The notes: a model not told the origin generated them from the letters alone. Positions 47,319-56,409 are shown, numbered from the stretch's first letter. The stretch is DNA of 64,000 nt from Corynebacterium sp. 74A (GCF_008930665.1 NZ_PQMG01000002.1:395145-459144), one strand, 5' to 3'. Numbers and translations: made by a program.

Positions 47319-48515
47319 TTATGCCAGCGAGGCCAGCACCCGAGCGAGCTGGTCGATATCGTATTCGGAGTTATAGGGCGCCAACCCGATGGTCACCGCA
47401 CCGCCGGCGTCGGTGACGCCCATCTCGTCCAGCAGCGGCGAGGCGGGCGGAAGCACGGTGGCAATGCCATTTGAGGCGAGCCGCTCTTGCACGGTGGCGG
47501 CGGGAACATCCGGCAGCACCACGGAGATCCGCGGAATACGATCTAAGTCCAGGGCCCCGAGGTCGGTGGCATCACCGGAGACGCCCACGATGTGCACCCC
47601 GTGCAGGGTGAGTGATTCGAGCAGGTGGTGATACACCTTGCTCAGGTGGCTGGACATGTCCTCGAAGGCCATCTCAAGGCGACGCCGGCGGTTACCGGAG
47701 GCGTTTTCGTTGAGGTCTGCGTAGTGGTCGATGATCGGCGGCACACCGCCGAGCAGCCCCGGAGAGACGGCGGGAAATTCCAGCGGCCGCTGCAACCGGC
47801 CCAGCATGCTTGCGGAGCGGAACACGAGGGCGGAGACATCGGGGCCACCCATGCCGGAAATGTCCAGTACCGCGATGTCGATGCCGAGCTCATCCATAGA
47901 GCTCAAGCGATAGGGCACCACGTCACTGAGATCGGCCAGCACCCAGGCGCGGGCACGGCTGCGGGTGGCCTCGGCGATGCTGGTGATATCGTGCACCACG
48001 CCCAGCAGGCCATCGGCCGCGGGCAGCGCCACCAGGCGGGTGGCTCCCGTGACGAGCTCACTGAACTGTTCGGCGGGAATGGAGCCGAGCGTGAGATCGT
48101 ATTGGGCGTAGATGGTGTTATTGGCCTCGCGAGCAAAGGGCTCGAAGATCGGGTCTGGGCTGAGCACTACATCGGAGCGACGCAGCCGCGAGGAAATAGA
48201 GCGCGCCAGCGCGATGAGGAGGTCTTGGCGGTTGGGGCCTAGAACCACGCAGTCGGCGCGGGTACCCAAAAGATCAGCAACGGCTCGACGTGCCGCATCC
48301 TCGGTATCCTGCGCCCCGGTGCGCCCCACGCTATAGCTACGCGAATGGTGCCCCGTGGTTGGCTCGGGGCGCATCATGCTGCGGCTGGTGCGGAAAGCAT
48401 TGGAGAGGCCGGCGTAGACCTTTTCCGGTATTTGGGTCTGCGGGGCGTTGAGGTAGATCCAACCATCACTCAGCGAGACGTAGAGTCCACGTACACGTGG
48501 GGCATCGAAGACCAT
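47319..48515 (-). CDS. Cysteine desulfurase-like protein lacking the PLP lysine
   Basis: A 398-residue protein with the class V aminotransferase (NifS/SufS-like) fold, as judged from the order of segments ALPAADGLLGVVHDI, AWVLADLSDVVPY and DIAVLDIS. In active enzymes the segment after the last one reads SxHKxxGPxG with the Schiff-base lysine. Here residues 220-225 are SGMGGP, with no lysine. It is therefore unlikely to do PLP chemistry in the usual way and may be a regulatory or scaffold homologue. It ends in a normal C-terminal domain without a cysteine loop. It is divergent from wzm. Confidence 0.75.
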   Translation of the reverse strand: MVFDAPRVRGLYVSLSDGWIYLNAPQTQIPEKVYAGLSNAFRTSRSMMRPEPTTGHHSRSYSVGRTGAQDTEDAARRAVADLLGTRADCVVLGPNRQDLLIALARSISSRLRRSDVVLSPDPIFEPFAREANNTIYAQYDLTLGSIPAEQFSELVTGATRLVALPAADGLLGVVHDITSIAEATRSRARAWVLADLSDVVPYRLSSMDELGIDIAVLDISGMGGPDVSALVFRSASMLGRLQRPLEFPAVSPGLLGGVPPIIDHYADLNENASGNRRRRLEMAFEDMSSHLSKVYHHLLESLTLHGVHIVGVSGDATDLGALDLDRIPRISVVLPDVPAATVQERLASNGIATVLPPASPLLDEMGVTDAGGAVTIGLAPYNSEYDIDQLARVLASLA

Positions 48516-48875
48516 CGTGTGTTGAACGCTCCTTTACTTCTCGTGGTACCCCGCCGGATTGCACGGCACGCCGGCCGCTGGTGTCGCTGCGTACAGCCTT
48601 ACCAACGGTAGTACACAGCTTACCCACCGCCCTAAGGTTTCCTGCAAGGCAAGCATCTAGCTCACAGAATGCTCACTCTAACCCCACCGCAGTGCTTCGC
48701 TCGCCTGTCTCCTGCGTCGCAGGGACCACGTGCGTCACACCTTGGATGCCCCAATGCAACCCCGCGCGACACCGTGCTCGCCGGCGTGCCGCGCCCCAGC
48801 GAGCGCGCTACATTCGCACCATCCCACCGCCGGTCTAGTCCACTTTTAGCGGCTAACCCTATAGGGTTATTTACT
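48516..48875. other. Gene-free divergent promoter region before wzm
   Basis: This is 360 bp with no convincing frame or RNA. CTATAGGGTTATTTACT directly precedes the wzm GTG and may be a -10 for a leaderless transcript. The minus-strand gene's promoter must lie at the other end. Confidence 0.4.
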
Positions 48876-49769
48876 GTGTCAGACAGCCAATCACGCAACT
48901 TAGAGGCCACGATCGAGCGGATTACCCGCACGGATGAGACCACGGCGCCGCCTTCGCGTTCACAGACATTCGCGGCGGCGTGGTCGGATTTAGTGCGGGG
49001 CGCACAGCAGAACGAGCTGTGGCTGCAGCTCGGCTGGCAGGACATTAAGCAGCGCTATCGCCGCTCGGTGCTGGGCCCGCTGTGGATCACGATCGCTACG
49101 GGCGTGATGGCCCTCGCTTTGGGTCTGCTCTATTCGGTTCTCTTCCGCATTCCTTTGGCGGAGTTCTTGCCGCATGTGACGGTGGGGTTGATCATGTGGA
49201 ACTTCATCTCGGGCTGCATCCGCGAGGGCTCGGAGGTGTTCATCGCCAACGAGGGTTTGATTAAGCAGCTGCCCTCGGCGCTATCGGTGCATGTGTATCG
49301 CTTGGTGTGGAAGCAGACTCTGTTTTTGGCCCATAACTTGGTTATTTGGGTGATTCTGATTCTGATTTTCCCGCGCAGTTTGGGCTGGGAGCTGCTGCTG
49401 GCTATTCCCGCGATGGTGCTTTTGCTGCTCAATGGCGTGTGGGTGGCTATGTTCTTCGGCATTGTCTCCACCCGTTTCCGCGATATTTCCCCGCTGCTGG
49501 AAGCTTTGACCCAGCTGCTGTTTTATGTGACGCCGATTGTGTGGACCACCCAAACTCTGAAGGATCAGGGCGGCCAGGTTGAGGGCCGCGCCCGGCTGGC
49601 GGAGTTGAATCCGCTGTATCACTACATGGAGGTTATTCGCGCTCCCTTGATCGGCGCGCCGCTGCCGGTTTATCACTGGTGGGTGGTGCTGGGCTTCACC
49701 GCTGCCGGTTTGATTCTGGCGCTGCTGGCGATGCGCACGTGGCGCTATCGCGTCAGCTATTGGGTGTAG
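48876..49769 (+). CDS. wzm: ABC-2 polysaccharide export permease (Wzm-like, galactan export)
   Basis: A 297-residue permease with six membrane segments. The segment WLQLGWQDIKQRYRRSVLGP near residue 50 is the cytoplasmic gate helix typical of Wzm/TagG-type exporters, followed by WNFISGCIREGSEVF. Together with the ATPase downstream and glfT1, it forms the set that in mycobacteria and corynebacteria moves lipid-linked galactan across the membrane for arabinogalactan assembly. I start at GTG 48876, since the 69 upstream codons look non-coding. A dispersed repeat lies 9 bp past its stop. Confidence 0.9.
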   Translation: MSDSQSRNLEATIERITRTDETTAPPSRSQTFAAAWSDLVRGAQQNELWLQLGWQDIKQRYRRSVLGPLWITIATGVMALALGLLYSVLFRIPLAEFLPHVTVGLIMWNFISGCIREGSEVFIANEGLIKQLPSALSVHVYRLVWKQTLFLAHNLVIWVILILIFPRSLGWELLLAIPAMVLLLLNGVWVAMFFGIVSTRFRDISPLLEALTQLLFYVTPIVWTTQTLKDQGGQVEGRARLAELNPLYHYMEVIRAPLIGAPLPVYHWWVVLGFTAAGLILALLAMRTWRYRVSYWV

Positions 49770-49777
49770 TGCTTTTT

Positions 49778-49791
49778 CGCTTATCGACGCC
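49778..49791 (-). repeat. Dispersed repeat copy between wzm and wzt
   Basis: Full 14-base copy on minus, inside an otherwise co-directional operon. Identical with flank over 22 bases to the copy at 43030. Confidence 0.85.
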
Positions 49792-49833
49792 TCCCTCCAC
49801 TTTCACTTCCACATAAAGGTGCACAACGATCCC

Positions 49834-50634
49834 ATGGTCTCTATCGATACCTACAATGCTTGCGTTGATTTCCCGATCTTCGACGCCAAAACCCGCTCGC
49901 TCAAGAAGGCGGCCCTGGGCGCTGCCGGCGGCATCATTGGCAAGAATGACTCCAATGTGGTGGTCGTGGAGGCGCTGCGCGATATTAACCTGCATCTGCA
50001 GGAGGGCGACCGCGTCGGCCTAGTGGGCCACAATGGCGCGGGTAAGTCCACGCTGCTGCGGCTGCTCTCTGGGATCTATGAGCCCACCCGTGGCTCGGCG
50101 CATGTGCGTGGCCGGGTGGCGCCCGTCTTTGATTTGGGTGTGGGCATGGATCCGGAGATCTCCGGCTACGAGAACATCATCATTCGCGGCTTGTTCTTGG
50201 GCCAGACGCGCCAGCAGATGAAAAAGAAGATGGATGAGATCGCCGATTTCACCGATCTTGGCGATTATTTGGCCATGCCGCTGCGCACCTACTCCACCGG
50301 TATGCGCATCCGCCTCGCGCTGGGTGTGGTCACCTCTATCGAGCCGGAAATCCTGCTGCTGGATGAGGGCATCGGCGCGGTGGACGCGGAGTTTATGGCG
50401 AAGGCACGCAAGCGCCTCCAGGAGTTGGTGCAGCGCTCCGGCATCCTGGTGTTTGCCTCTCACTCGAATGACTTTTTGGCCCAGCTCTGCGATACGGCGC
50501 TGTGGATTGATCATGGCACGATCAAGCAGGCCGGCACGGTGCCGGATGTGGTGGAGGCCTATGAGGGCAAGGGCGCGGCCGATCATGTGCGCCGCCTGCT
50601 TGCCCATATCGATGAACCCGAGGAGCAGAACTAG
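49834..50634 (+). CDS. wzt: ABC polysaccharide export ATPase (Wzt-like)
   Basis: A 266-residue ATPase partner of Wzm. Walker A is GHNGAGKST near residue 65, the signature motif is the YSTGMRIRLALGV segment near 155, and Walker B is EILLLDEGIGAVD near 175, with the H-loop in FASHSND. It lacks the C-terminal carbohydrate-binding domain of O-antigen Wzt proteins, as in the galactan exporter. ATG 49834 (MVSIDTYNACVDF) is preferred to GTG 49819. glfT1 follows after 60 bp. Confidence 0.92.
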   Translation: MVSIDTYNACVDFPIFDAKTRSLKKAALGAAGGIIGKNDSNVVVVEALRDINLHLQEGDRVGLVGHNGAGKSTLLRLLSGIYEPTRGSAHVRGRVAPVFDLGVGMDPEISGYENIIIRGLFLGQTRQQMKKKMDEIADFTDLGDYLAMPLRTYSTGMRIRLALGVVTSIEPEILLLDEGIGAVDAEFMAKARKRLQELVQRSGILVFASHSNDFLAQLCDTALWIDHGTIKQAGTVPDVVEAYEGKGAADHVRRLLAHIDEPEEQN

Positions 50635-50694
50635 CAGCCGCGCTCGCCTTGAGCGCAGCCGCCGCCCTTGCTGCGGTATGAGAAGATAAAAGCT

Positions 50695-51597
50695 ATGCCG
50701 CTGCACACTACGGATTCCATTGCCGCTGTTATCGTCACCCACCACCGCGCCGAGTTGCTGCGCCACTCGCTCGAGATCGTGGCCACCCAGACCCACCCGG
50801 TCGAGCACATCATCGTGGTGGATAATGGCGCCGAAGACGCGGTGCGGCAGCTGGTAGAGGAGGTTGCCGGGGAGCGTGGCGTCTATCTGCCGAGCCGCAC
50901 CAACCTAGGCGGTGCGGGTGGTTTTGCCTATGGCTTCCTCACGGCTCTGGCGCTCGGCGCGGATGCTATCTGGTGCGCGGATGATGATGGCCGCCCGGAG
51001 GATACCGAGGTGCTCGCCACCTTGGTGCGCTGCGCCGAGGCCCACGGGCTCGACGAGGTCTCCCCTGTGGTGTGCAACCTGCAGCAGCCCGATAAGCTCG
51101 CCTTCCCGCTTCGCCGCGGGGTGGAGTGGCGGCGCTACCGCTCGGAGCTGGGCGAGGAGGAGCTCCTCGAGGGCATCGCCTCGCTGTTTAATGGGGCGCT
51201 GATTTCGCGGACCGCCACCGAGCGCATCGGCGTGCCGGATCTGCGGCTGTTCATCCGCGGCGACGAGGTGGAATATCATCGCCGTCTGGCGCGCTCGGGA
51301 CTGCGCTTCGGCACCTGTTTGCAGACGGCCTATCTGCACCCTGATGGTTCGGAGGAGTTTAAGCCGATCCTAGGCGGGCGCATGCACACCCAATACCCGG
51401 ATAATGAGGGCAAGCGCTTTTTCACCTATCGCAATCGCGGCTATCTGATGAATCAGCCCGGCATGCGCAAGCTGCTACCGCAGGAGTATGCCCGCTTTGG
51501 CTGGTTCTTTTTGGTGCAGCGCAAGGATCCGCGTGGTTTCCTCGAGTGGTTCAAGCTGCACCAGCAGGGCCGCCGGGAGCGCTTCGAGCGCCCCTAA
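50695..51597 (+). CDS. glfT1: Galactofuranosyltransferase GlfT1
   Basis: A 300-residue GT2-family enzyme that adds the first galactofuranose residues to the decaprenyl linker of arabinogalactan. The GT-A fold starts IAAVIVTHHRAELLRHSL, and the metal-binding motif DDD is in IWCADDDGRPED near residue 96. The acceptor-side IRGDEVEYHRRLARSG near 190 contains the base. Context with wzm and wzt supports the galactan role. No membrane segments, so it works at the inner face. Confidence 0.9.
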   Translation: MPLHTTDSIAAVIVTHHRAELLRHSLEIVATQTHPVEHIIVVDNGAEDAVRQLVEEVAGERGVYLPSRTNLGGAGGFAYGFLTALALGADAIWCADDDGRPEDTEVLATLVRCAEAHGLDEVSPVVCNLQQPDKLAFPLRRGVEWRRYRSELGEEELLEGIASLFNGALISRTATERIGVPDLRLFIRGDEVEYHRRLARSGLRFGTCLQTAYLHPDGSEEFKPILGGRMHTQYPDNEGKRFFTYRNRGYLMNQPGMRKLLPQEYARFGWFFLVQRKDPRGFLEWFKLHQQGRRERFERP

Positions 51598-51604
51598 CCA
51601 GCCC

Positions 51605-52090
51605 CTAGCGCACTTTGAAGATCCAGAGGCGCTGCACGATGAAGTTGATCACGGTGGCAGTGCCTTGGGCGATCACGAAGGCCGCCACAGTAGACAGCCG
51701 CTCGCCCCAACCCCAGCCATAGAAGATGTTGTAGCCCACGGCGAAGAAGCCGAGGTTCACCACTGCGGTGATGGTGTAGAGAATCGCCACGGCGCTAAAG
51801 CGCTTGGCCGAGGGCTCAGCTTGGAAGGTCCAGCGGCGGTTGATCATGTAGGCGGTGAGCGTGCCAAAGATGAAGCCCACGAGACGCCCGAGGTTCTTAT
51901 CCACGCCAAAGACGATGTGCAGCAGATAGGTCAGGCCGAGGTCCACCACGGCCGAGAGGCCACCGGAGACGATGAACTTGAAGGCCTGCACGTGCAGCGA
52001 CTTATCCTTGGACGCCATCGCGCCGGCGTCGAGGCCCTCCACGGAGGGCAGCGGTCCGGTGTATTCGGGCTTGGTCGAGTTCGCATCCAC
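51605..52090 (-). CDS. GtrA-family membrane protein
   Basis: A 161-residue protein with four membrane helices (about 36-58, 68-88, 103-125, 132-153) and the GtrA pattern FKFIVSGGLSAVVDLGLTY and INRRWTFQA. GtrA proteins are thought to flip lipid-linked sugars, and members next to glfT1/wzm in mycobacteria are tied to arabinogalactan assembly. It is convergent with glfT1, with an 8-bp gap between stops. An extended -10 (TGCTAGTAT) lies about 14 bp upstream of its ATG. Confidence 0.9.
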   Translation of the reverse strand: MDANSTKPEYTGPLPSVEGLDAGAMASKDKSLHVQAFKFIVSGGLSAVVDLGLTYLLHIVFGVDKNLGRLVGFIFGTLTAYMINRRWTFQAEPSAKRFSAVAILYTITAVVNLGFFAVGYNIFYGWGWGERLSTVAAFVIAQGTATVINFIVQRLWIFKVR

Positions 52091-52138
52091 GTGGGGGATA
52101 CTAGCACCCCTGGGCCTACATTCTGCCCCACGAGCGCT

Positions 52139-53191
52139 TTAGTCGGTGATGATTGCGCGCAGTAGATCGATGCGTGCATTGTGTAGCGGCCCACCCACCA
52201 CGAGCAGATCGTTGGCGATGATCCCGAGCATCTCCAGTACCGAAAGCGTGCGCGAGGCTAGGGAGCGGATGTCATCGGTGACTAACACGGTGGAGCCGGT
52301 CCCGCGATGGCCGGCCCACACCATGCCTTGCATCACGAAGGCCTCGGTGGTGCCGCGCGGCATTCCGGCAATATAGCTGAGCAGCAGCAGCCAGGCGGCG
52401 TCGTTGCTCACCACTTCCCGCTCGACGGGCAAGGTGCGGGTCAGCTGCACCCACAGGGCCGCGGGGTCGCTGAGTGCGTGCCGGCCCACGGCGGTGAGCC
52501 CGCCCTCGCCATCGGCTAGACCCAGCGCCCGCAGCAAGGGATCGCCGGGGATGGTGTCGTGACGGTCGTGGATATAGTGCACCAGCGGTTCGAGCAGGCT
52601 GTGCCGCTCCGCTGTGGTGGCGCGCTGCCGCGTGTCCATGCCGAGCGCCACCAGCTGGGTGGCCTCCCAGAGCCCGGCGCGGTTGATCACATCCTTCAGC
52701 GAGCTTTTCGCGCGGCTGAGCGTGGCCTCCACCCAGCGTTCGGAGTCCAGTTCACGGTTGATCACGTCCACGGAAAACTCCGGCTCGTCCAGCCGTCCTT
52801 CGCCGTCAATGCAGTGCGTATCGGAGCCGCAGATGCCGCTGAGGGTAGTGATGAGCCGCAGATTCACCGATAGGTGATCATTGAAGCGGAAGCGGAAGCT
52901 CTCCTCGCCGAGGGAGCCCAAGGTGATGGCCTCAGCCGCCCACTGATCCAGCTCAGTGCTGGTTTTTGCGCCCGGTTTGATGGTGGCGGTGGGGGTGAAA
53001 AAGCAGTAGTCGCCGGCTTCTTGCTGGTCCAGTACCACGCGCATGATGCGGGCGAAGCGATCCATGGGGATGCCGGCGGGAACACGGATGCGCCGCCACG
53101 CCCCAGAGGCGGGTTCTTCCACGTGGTAGAGCAGCGCGTAGTCGTAATCGTCGACCTCGAAGCTGGGATGGGACTGGTTCACACGGGCCAA
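52139..53191 (-). CDS. Conserved protein of unknown function, weakly like the pRiA4b ORF-3 fold
   Basis: A 350-residue soluble protein I do not firmly recognise. Its first 90 residues (YHVEEPASGAWRRIRVPAGIPMDRFARIMRVVL) resemble the plasmid pRiA4b ORF-3 family (WRRI-x-VP followed by a helix). The rest is helical with no catalytic motif visible (ERHSLLEPLVHYIHDRHDTI, LVTDDIRSLASRTLSVLEML). The frame starts at TTG 53191; GTG 53182 is possible. It lies between gtrA and two other unknown minus-strand genes, with codon use like its neighbours, so it is a native gene. Confidence 0.6.
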   Translation of the reverse strand: MARVNQSHPSFEVDDYDYALLYHVEEPASGAWRRIRVPAGIPMDRFARIMRVVLDQQEAGDYCFFTPTATIKPGAKTSTELDQWAAEAITLGSLGEESFRFRFNDHLSVNLRLITTLSGICGSDTHCIDGEGRLDEPEFSVDVINRELDSERWVEATLSRAKSSLKDVINRAGLWEATQLVALGMDTRQRATTAERHSLLEPLVHYIHDRHDTIPGDPLLRALGLADGEGGLTAVGRHALSDPAALWVQLTRTLPVEREVVSNDAAWLLLLSYIAGMPRGTTEAFVMQGMVWAGHRGTGSTVLVTDDIRSLASRTLSVLEMLGIIANDLLVVGGPLHNARIDLLRAIITD

Positions 53192-53227
53192 TCTAAACCA
53201 AGCCTGGCAGCCTCGCAGGGCGAGCGC

Positions 53228-53677
53228 CTAGCCCGCAGGCAGCGGGCGGTAGTTGGGGTCGGCGTCCTTTAATGCTTTACGACGCAACCTCGCCCGCTCC
53301 ATGCCGTGCCAGACCTCGATGAGATCCACCACGGCGCGCACCCGCACCCAACACTCGCGGGCGATGGGTTCGCCGCTGAAGGCGTCCTCATAGGATTGCC
53401 AGTCGGGATCCGTGATCGCCGGCAGACGCAGGTTCTTGGTGGAGGCTTTGAGCTCCTCGGCGGCGGTGCGCATGCGCTCGACGAGGGCGCTAATCGCCTC
53501 GCGGGAATCCAGCACAGCATCAACCTGCAGCAGATCTTTCTCGCGCTCGCGGCCCACGGGATAGTCACCGCCGAGAATCCAGGCGCCCGCGGTCACGCCG
53601 GTGGCGGTGTCGAAGTCATCGTCCACGTGCCAGATCACGTGGTGCTGCTCATCGGGGCGGTCGGTCACTGCAAGCAT
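53228..53677 (-). CDS. Conserved hypothetical protein
   Basis: A 149-residue acidic, soluble protein with no recognised domain. It is mostly helical, with a central SALVERMRTAAEELKASTKN and a C-terminal VWHGMERARLRRKALKDADP. The start is ATG 53677 with GGAAAG 9 bases upstream; the upstream open frame is a shadow of the next gene. It follows the membrane-protein gene at 53683 within 5 bp, so the two are coupled. Function unknown. Confidence 0.6.
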   Translation of the reverse strand: MLAVTDRPDEQHHVIWHVDDDFDTATGVTAGAWILGGDYPVGREREKDLLQVDAVLDSREAISALVERMRTAAEELKASTKNLRLPAITDPDWQSYEDAFSGEPIARECWVRVRAVVDLIEVWHGMERARLRRKALKDADPNYRPLPAG

Positions 53678-53682
53678 GGCGC

Positions 53683-54186
53683 TTACTTTCCTTCCCGTGC
53701 GGCGAGCTCGGCGCGCTGCGTGGCCTCGCCGAGGGCGTAGACAGCAGCGCCGAGGCCAAGGCCAATATAGGTGCGGGGTTTGGAGACGCCAGCGGCGCGC
53801 AGGGCCGCGGAGGAGGCGTCGATAAGCGCGCTCTGGGCCTTGAATCCCGCCCAGAGGCCGGCGCCAGCGAGCGCGGCCTTGGTCCAAAAACCGCGGGGGC
53901 TGTCGACGGGGCGTTGATCGTCGGCGTCGAGGGTAGCGCGGATCTTGGCGAGAGCTACCTCGGGGTCATTATCGGGGTTATCGTCCTGGGTGGTGGCCCA
54001 GACACTCACCCCAAAAGCGCTGGTGAACAGCGCGGTCGTGAGCACGCCGCGGGCGAGGCGACAGGGCACATACTCGGGCAGGGCCACGGACACGGCGGTG
54101 GCTACGGCGGGGGCGAGTCGACCCACGAGGGTGTCGTCGAGGGTGTAGGTGAGCACGGGGGTGTCGTGGGGCTGGGGAGATGTCAT
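53683..54186 (-). CDS. Conserved hypothetical membrane protein
   Basis: A 167-residue protein with weak hydrophobic stretches near residues 45-62 (VLTTALFTSAFGVSVWATTQ), 100-115 and 138-155. It has no signal peptide at the N-terminus, which is acidic and Pro/Thr-rich. I do not recognise the family. The segment ALIDASSAAL is encoded by a full dispersed-repeat copy at 53815. It is upstream of, and coupled to, the 149-residue gene. Confidence 0.6.
   Translation of the reverse strand: MTSPQPHDTPVLTYTLDDTLVGRLAPAVATAVSVALPEYVPCRLARGVLTTALFTSAFGVSVWATTQDDNPDNDPEVALAKIRATLDADDQRPVDSPRGFWTKAALAGAGLWAGFKAQSALIDASSAALRAAGVSKPRTYIGLGLGAAVYALGEATQRAELAAREGK
53815..53828 (+). repeat. Dispersed repeat copy inside a membrane protein gene
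   Basis: Full GGCGTCGATAAGCG, antisense to the gene, preceded by GAGGA as in several other copies. Confidence 0.8.
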
Positions 54187-54309
54187 AGCCGTTTAGCTTA
54201 GTCGCCACCCACGCCCGCGGGTATGAACCCTTGTCGGGGCGAAGGGCAGGACATAAGCTACGCAGCCACATGGGGACCTCCCCGTGTTCAGGGACGAGGA
54301 GACACTGAC

Positions 54310-54450
54310 ATGGCACGTGAACTCATTGGGCTCATCAAAGTGGAAGATGGCGAGATAGACACCGATGCCGTCACCAAGGTGCTGCAGGCAGCCAAAGCCG
54401 CGCAGGAACGAAGCGCAGCAGATAAGGACAACGACGAAGACGCCGACTAA
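54310..54450 (+). CDS. Small acidic protein of unknown function
   Basis: A 46-residue frame (MARELIGLIKVEDGEIDTDA) with a GAGGAG ribosome site at correct distance and codon use like a gene, divergent from the 53.7-kb membrane gene. It ends in a run of Asp/Glu. No family recognised. Confidence 0.55.
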   Translation: MARELIGLIKVEDGEIDTDAVTKVLQAAKAAQERSAADKDNDEDAD

Positions 54451-54493
54451 CGTCCGGTGCTGGTCGTTTGGCGCCAGCCTCTACGATGGGGGC

Positions 54494-54739
54494 ATGGCGC
54501 TATTTGATCTGTTTAAAAAGAAGAAGCCCGTCGATCCGAAGAAGGAAACCTATATCGCGGCGGAGCATACGCAGCTGCCGCTGGATGGGTTCATGACTCG
54601 CCTCATGGCCGAGGAGCTACCGCTGCTCGATAGCGCCGCCCGGGGGCGGGTGTATGAGATTCTACGTAACTACGACGGCCCCACCATCACCTCTCAGGAA
54701 GAACTCCCCGAAGAGATTCGCTCTCTCATGGATCTGTAG
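54494..54739 (+). CDS. Small conserved protein of unknown function
   Basis: An 81-residue soluble protein beginning MALFDLFKKKKPVDPKKETY, with a basic start and a helical acidic remainder (RLMAEELPLLDSAARGRVYE). It lies 43 bp behind the 46-residue gene on the same strand and may share its transcript. Such short FKKKK-starting proteins are frequent in corynebacteria, but I cannot name this one. Confidence 0.55.
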   Translation: MALFDLFKKKKPVDPKKETYIAAEHTQLPLDGFMTRLMAEELPLLDSAARGRVYEILRNYDGPTITSQEELPEEIRSLMDL

Positions 54740-54796
54740 GGATCCCCGTACAGAGCAGGTGGGGCCGCGCAGGGTGTGCGGCGACACTACCGCGGG

Positions 54797-55003
54797 CTAG
54801 GCAGCGGAGTTGACGCCGAGGAAACTGTAGAGCGGGCAGCTACCCACATAGGCCGTGGCGCCGATGCCAGCTGCGGCACCGAGCAGGCCTGCCTTGGCCC
54901 CCTTTCCCTTCACAGCGAGGCCGGCGAGAGCTAGGGCGCCAGCGACCCCATAACGAACCTTGCGGTCTTCTTCACCAACGTTTTTCTTGCCATACTTACT
55001 CAT
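54797..55003 (-). CDS. DUF2892 (YgaP-like) small membrane protein
   Basis: A 68-residue protein with two hydrophobic helices separated by KGKGAK and the ending CPLYSFLGVNS, the family hallmark (C-P-x-Y-x-x-L-G). Found in rhodanese-linked and stand-alone forms; function unknown. I start at ATG 55003. It is the last native-looking gene before the lower-GC island. Confidence 0.8.
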   Translation of the reverse strand: MSKYGKKNVGEEDRKVRYGVAGALALAGLAVKGKGAKAGLLGAAAGIGATAYVGSCPLYSFLGVNSAA

Positions 55004-55242
55004 GAGCCCCAGTGTAGTCCTCCCCACCCAATAGGCTACGGTTCCGTAGGGTGAAGCTGCTCACGCAGTGCAGCCTGCGTTTATAGGGCCGCTAGGCGGG
55101 GCGCGAAGGGAGGAAAACGGCCCATCGGGAATACAGCTTTCCTTTTGTCAGGCCTAGTACTAGCGCCGCTGTGCGCGAGGTTCAACGCCAGCACAACTGC
55201 ACAAGCCCACAACGCATAGGAAATACAGGAGCTTTGGAGACG

Positions 55243-56400
55243 CTACGCCCTAGAGTGTTCAACGCCCCCTTCAAATACCCTCTGAGGCAGCAAACTCATT
55301 GGGTCGAGCAACACAATATCTGCGGGGAAGCCAGGACTAATCTGCCCAAAGCAGTCCCCCAAACCAATAGCCTGAGCAGCGTGGCTCGTAGCAGCAGCAA
55401 CTGCTACGTCAAGGGGTACATCCACGTTATGCACCGCGTTGGCTACGGCGCGATCCATAGTCAATGTGGATCCCGCAAGGGATCCGCCATTGGCCAGCCG
55501 CGCCACACCATCAGTGACCACTACCTCAAGCTCACCGAGCATATAGTGGCCGTCAGGATTGCATGTAGCGCTCATAGCATCGGTCACTAAAACGGTGCGA
55601 TTCGGCGCTTCCAAGAACAAGGATTTCACCACATTTGGGTCCACGTGAATGCCATCATTGATGACCTCCAGCCACACACGTTCATCTCGGAGAGCAGCAA
55701 CAACTGGACCAGGACTACGGTGATGTATCCCTTCCATACCGTTGAACGTGTGGGTCAAGATCGTAGCACCGGCATCAAAAGCAGCACGGGCTGTATTGAA
55801 GTCACACGCAGTGTGACCAACTGCCGCCCTCGCGCCAGAGGCGACAATTTGCTTTACAGCATTAATCCCATTCTCCCGCTCTGGGGCTAGTGTGACCTGT
55901 AACAGACGCCCATGAGCGGAGTCGATTACTTTCTGCACCCTGTCAGATAGAGGATCAACAAGCCGATTTTCAGGATGGGCCCCCTTGTGGGCGGGCGATA
56001 GGAATGGGCCCTCGGCGTGGAAACCGAGAACGTGACCGCTGCAATCCTCCACTAAGGGCATGAGAGCATCCATACGGGCGGTAAGATCGTCCAAAGATGC
56101 CGTGACGAAAGAAGCCACACAACGGGTCGTGCCATGCTTGCGGTGCTCAGCTACCGCAATACGTCCCGCATCTAAACCCTTGTCGTATGCTGCGCCACCG
56201 GCACCATGGTGGTGGATATCAATATATCCAGGGACCACCGGCGCCCCGTCCGCATCGATAACTCTGTCCGCCTCCCAACCTGAAGGATCCAATGCGACGT
56301 TTGTGATGCGGTCATTCTCGAACCGCACTGCGCCGCCGCGAAGGTGCCCCCCAATAACGCCGGTATAGAGTTGAGCGTTAACAATAATAGTTGAAGCCAC
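55243..56400 (-). CDS. nagA: N-acetylhexosamine-6-phosphate deacetylase (NagA/AgaA)
   Basis: An amidohydrolase of about 385 residues that removes acetate from GlcNAc-6-P or GalNAc-6-P. Metal and catalytic residues are all present: IDIHHHGAGG, HAEGPFLSPAHKGAH, VGHTA, LTHTFNGMEG and VTDAMSAT (catalytic Asp). GTG 56400 is chosen because GAGAG lies at proper distance. ATG 56409 overlaps the same ribosome site. In this cluster a tagatose-type kinase and aldolase make the galacto-sugar (AgaA) role more likely than plain NagA. It is separated from the aldolase gene by 629 bp and may be transcribed from its own promoter. Codons are less GC-biased than those of native genes. Confidence 0.88.
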   Translation of the reverse strand: MASTIIVNAQLYTGVIGGHLRGGAVRFENDRITNVALDPSGWEADRVIDADGAPVVPGYIDIHHHGAGGAAYDKGLDAGRIAVAEHRKHGTTRCVASFVTASLDDLTARMDALMPLVEDCSGHVLGFHAEGPFLSPAHKGAHPENRLVDPLSDRVQKVIDSAHGRLLQVTLAPERENGINAVKQIVASGARAAVGHTACDFNTARAAFDAGATILTHTFNGMEGIHHRSPGPVVAALRDERVWLEVINDGIHVDPNVVKSLFLEAPNRTVLVTDAMSATCNPDGHYMLGELEVVVTDGVARLANGGSLAGSTLTMDRAVANAVHNVDVPLDVAVAAATSHAAQAIGLGDCFGQISPGFPADIVLLDPMSLLPQRVFEGGVEHSRA

Positions 56401-56409
56401 GTATCTCAT

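Noticed and set aside
55004..55242. Attachment site or direct repeat flanking the island
   Set aside because: No tRNA end and no repeat shared with the 63.2-63.8 kb edge was found.
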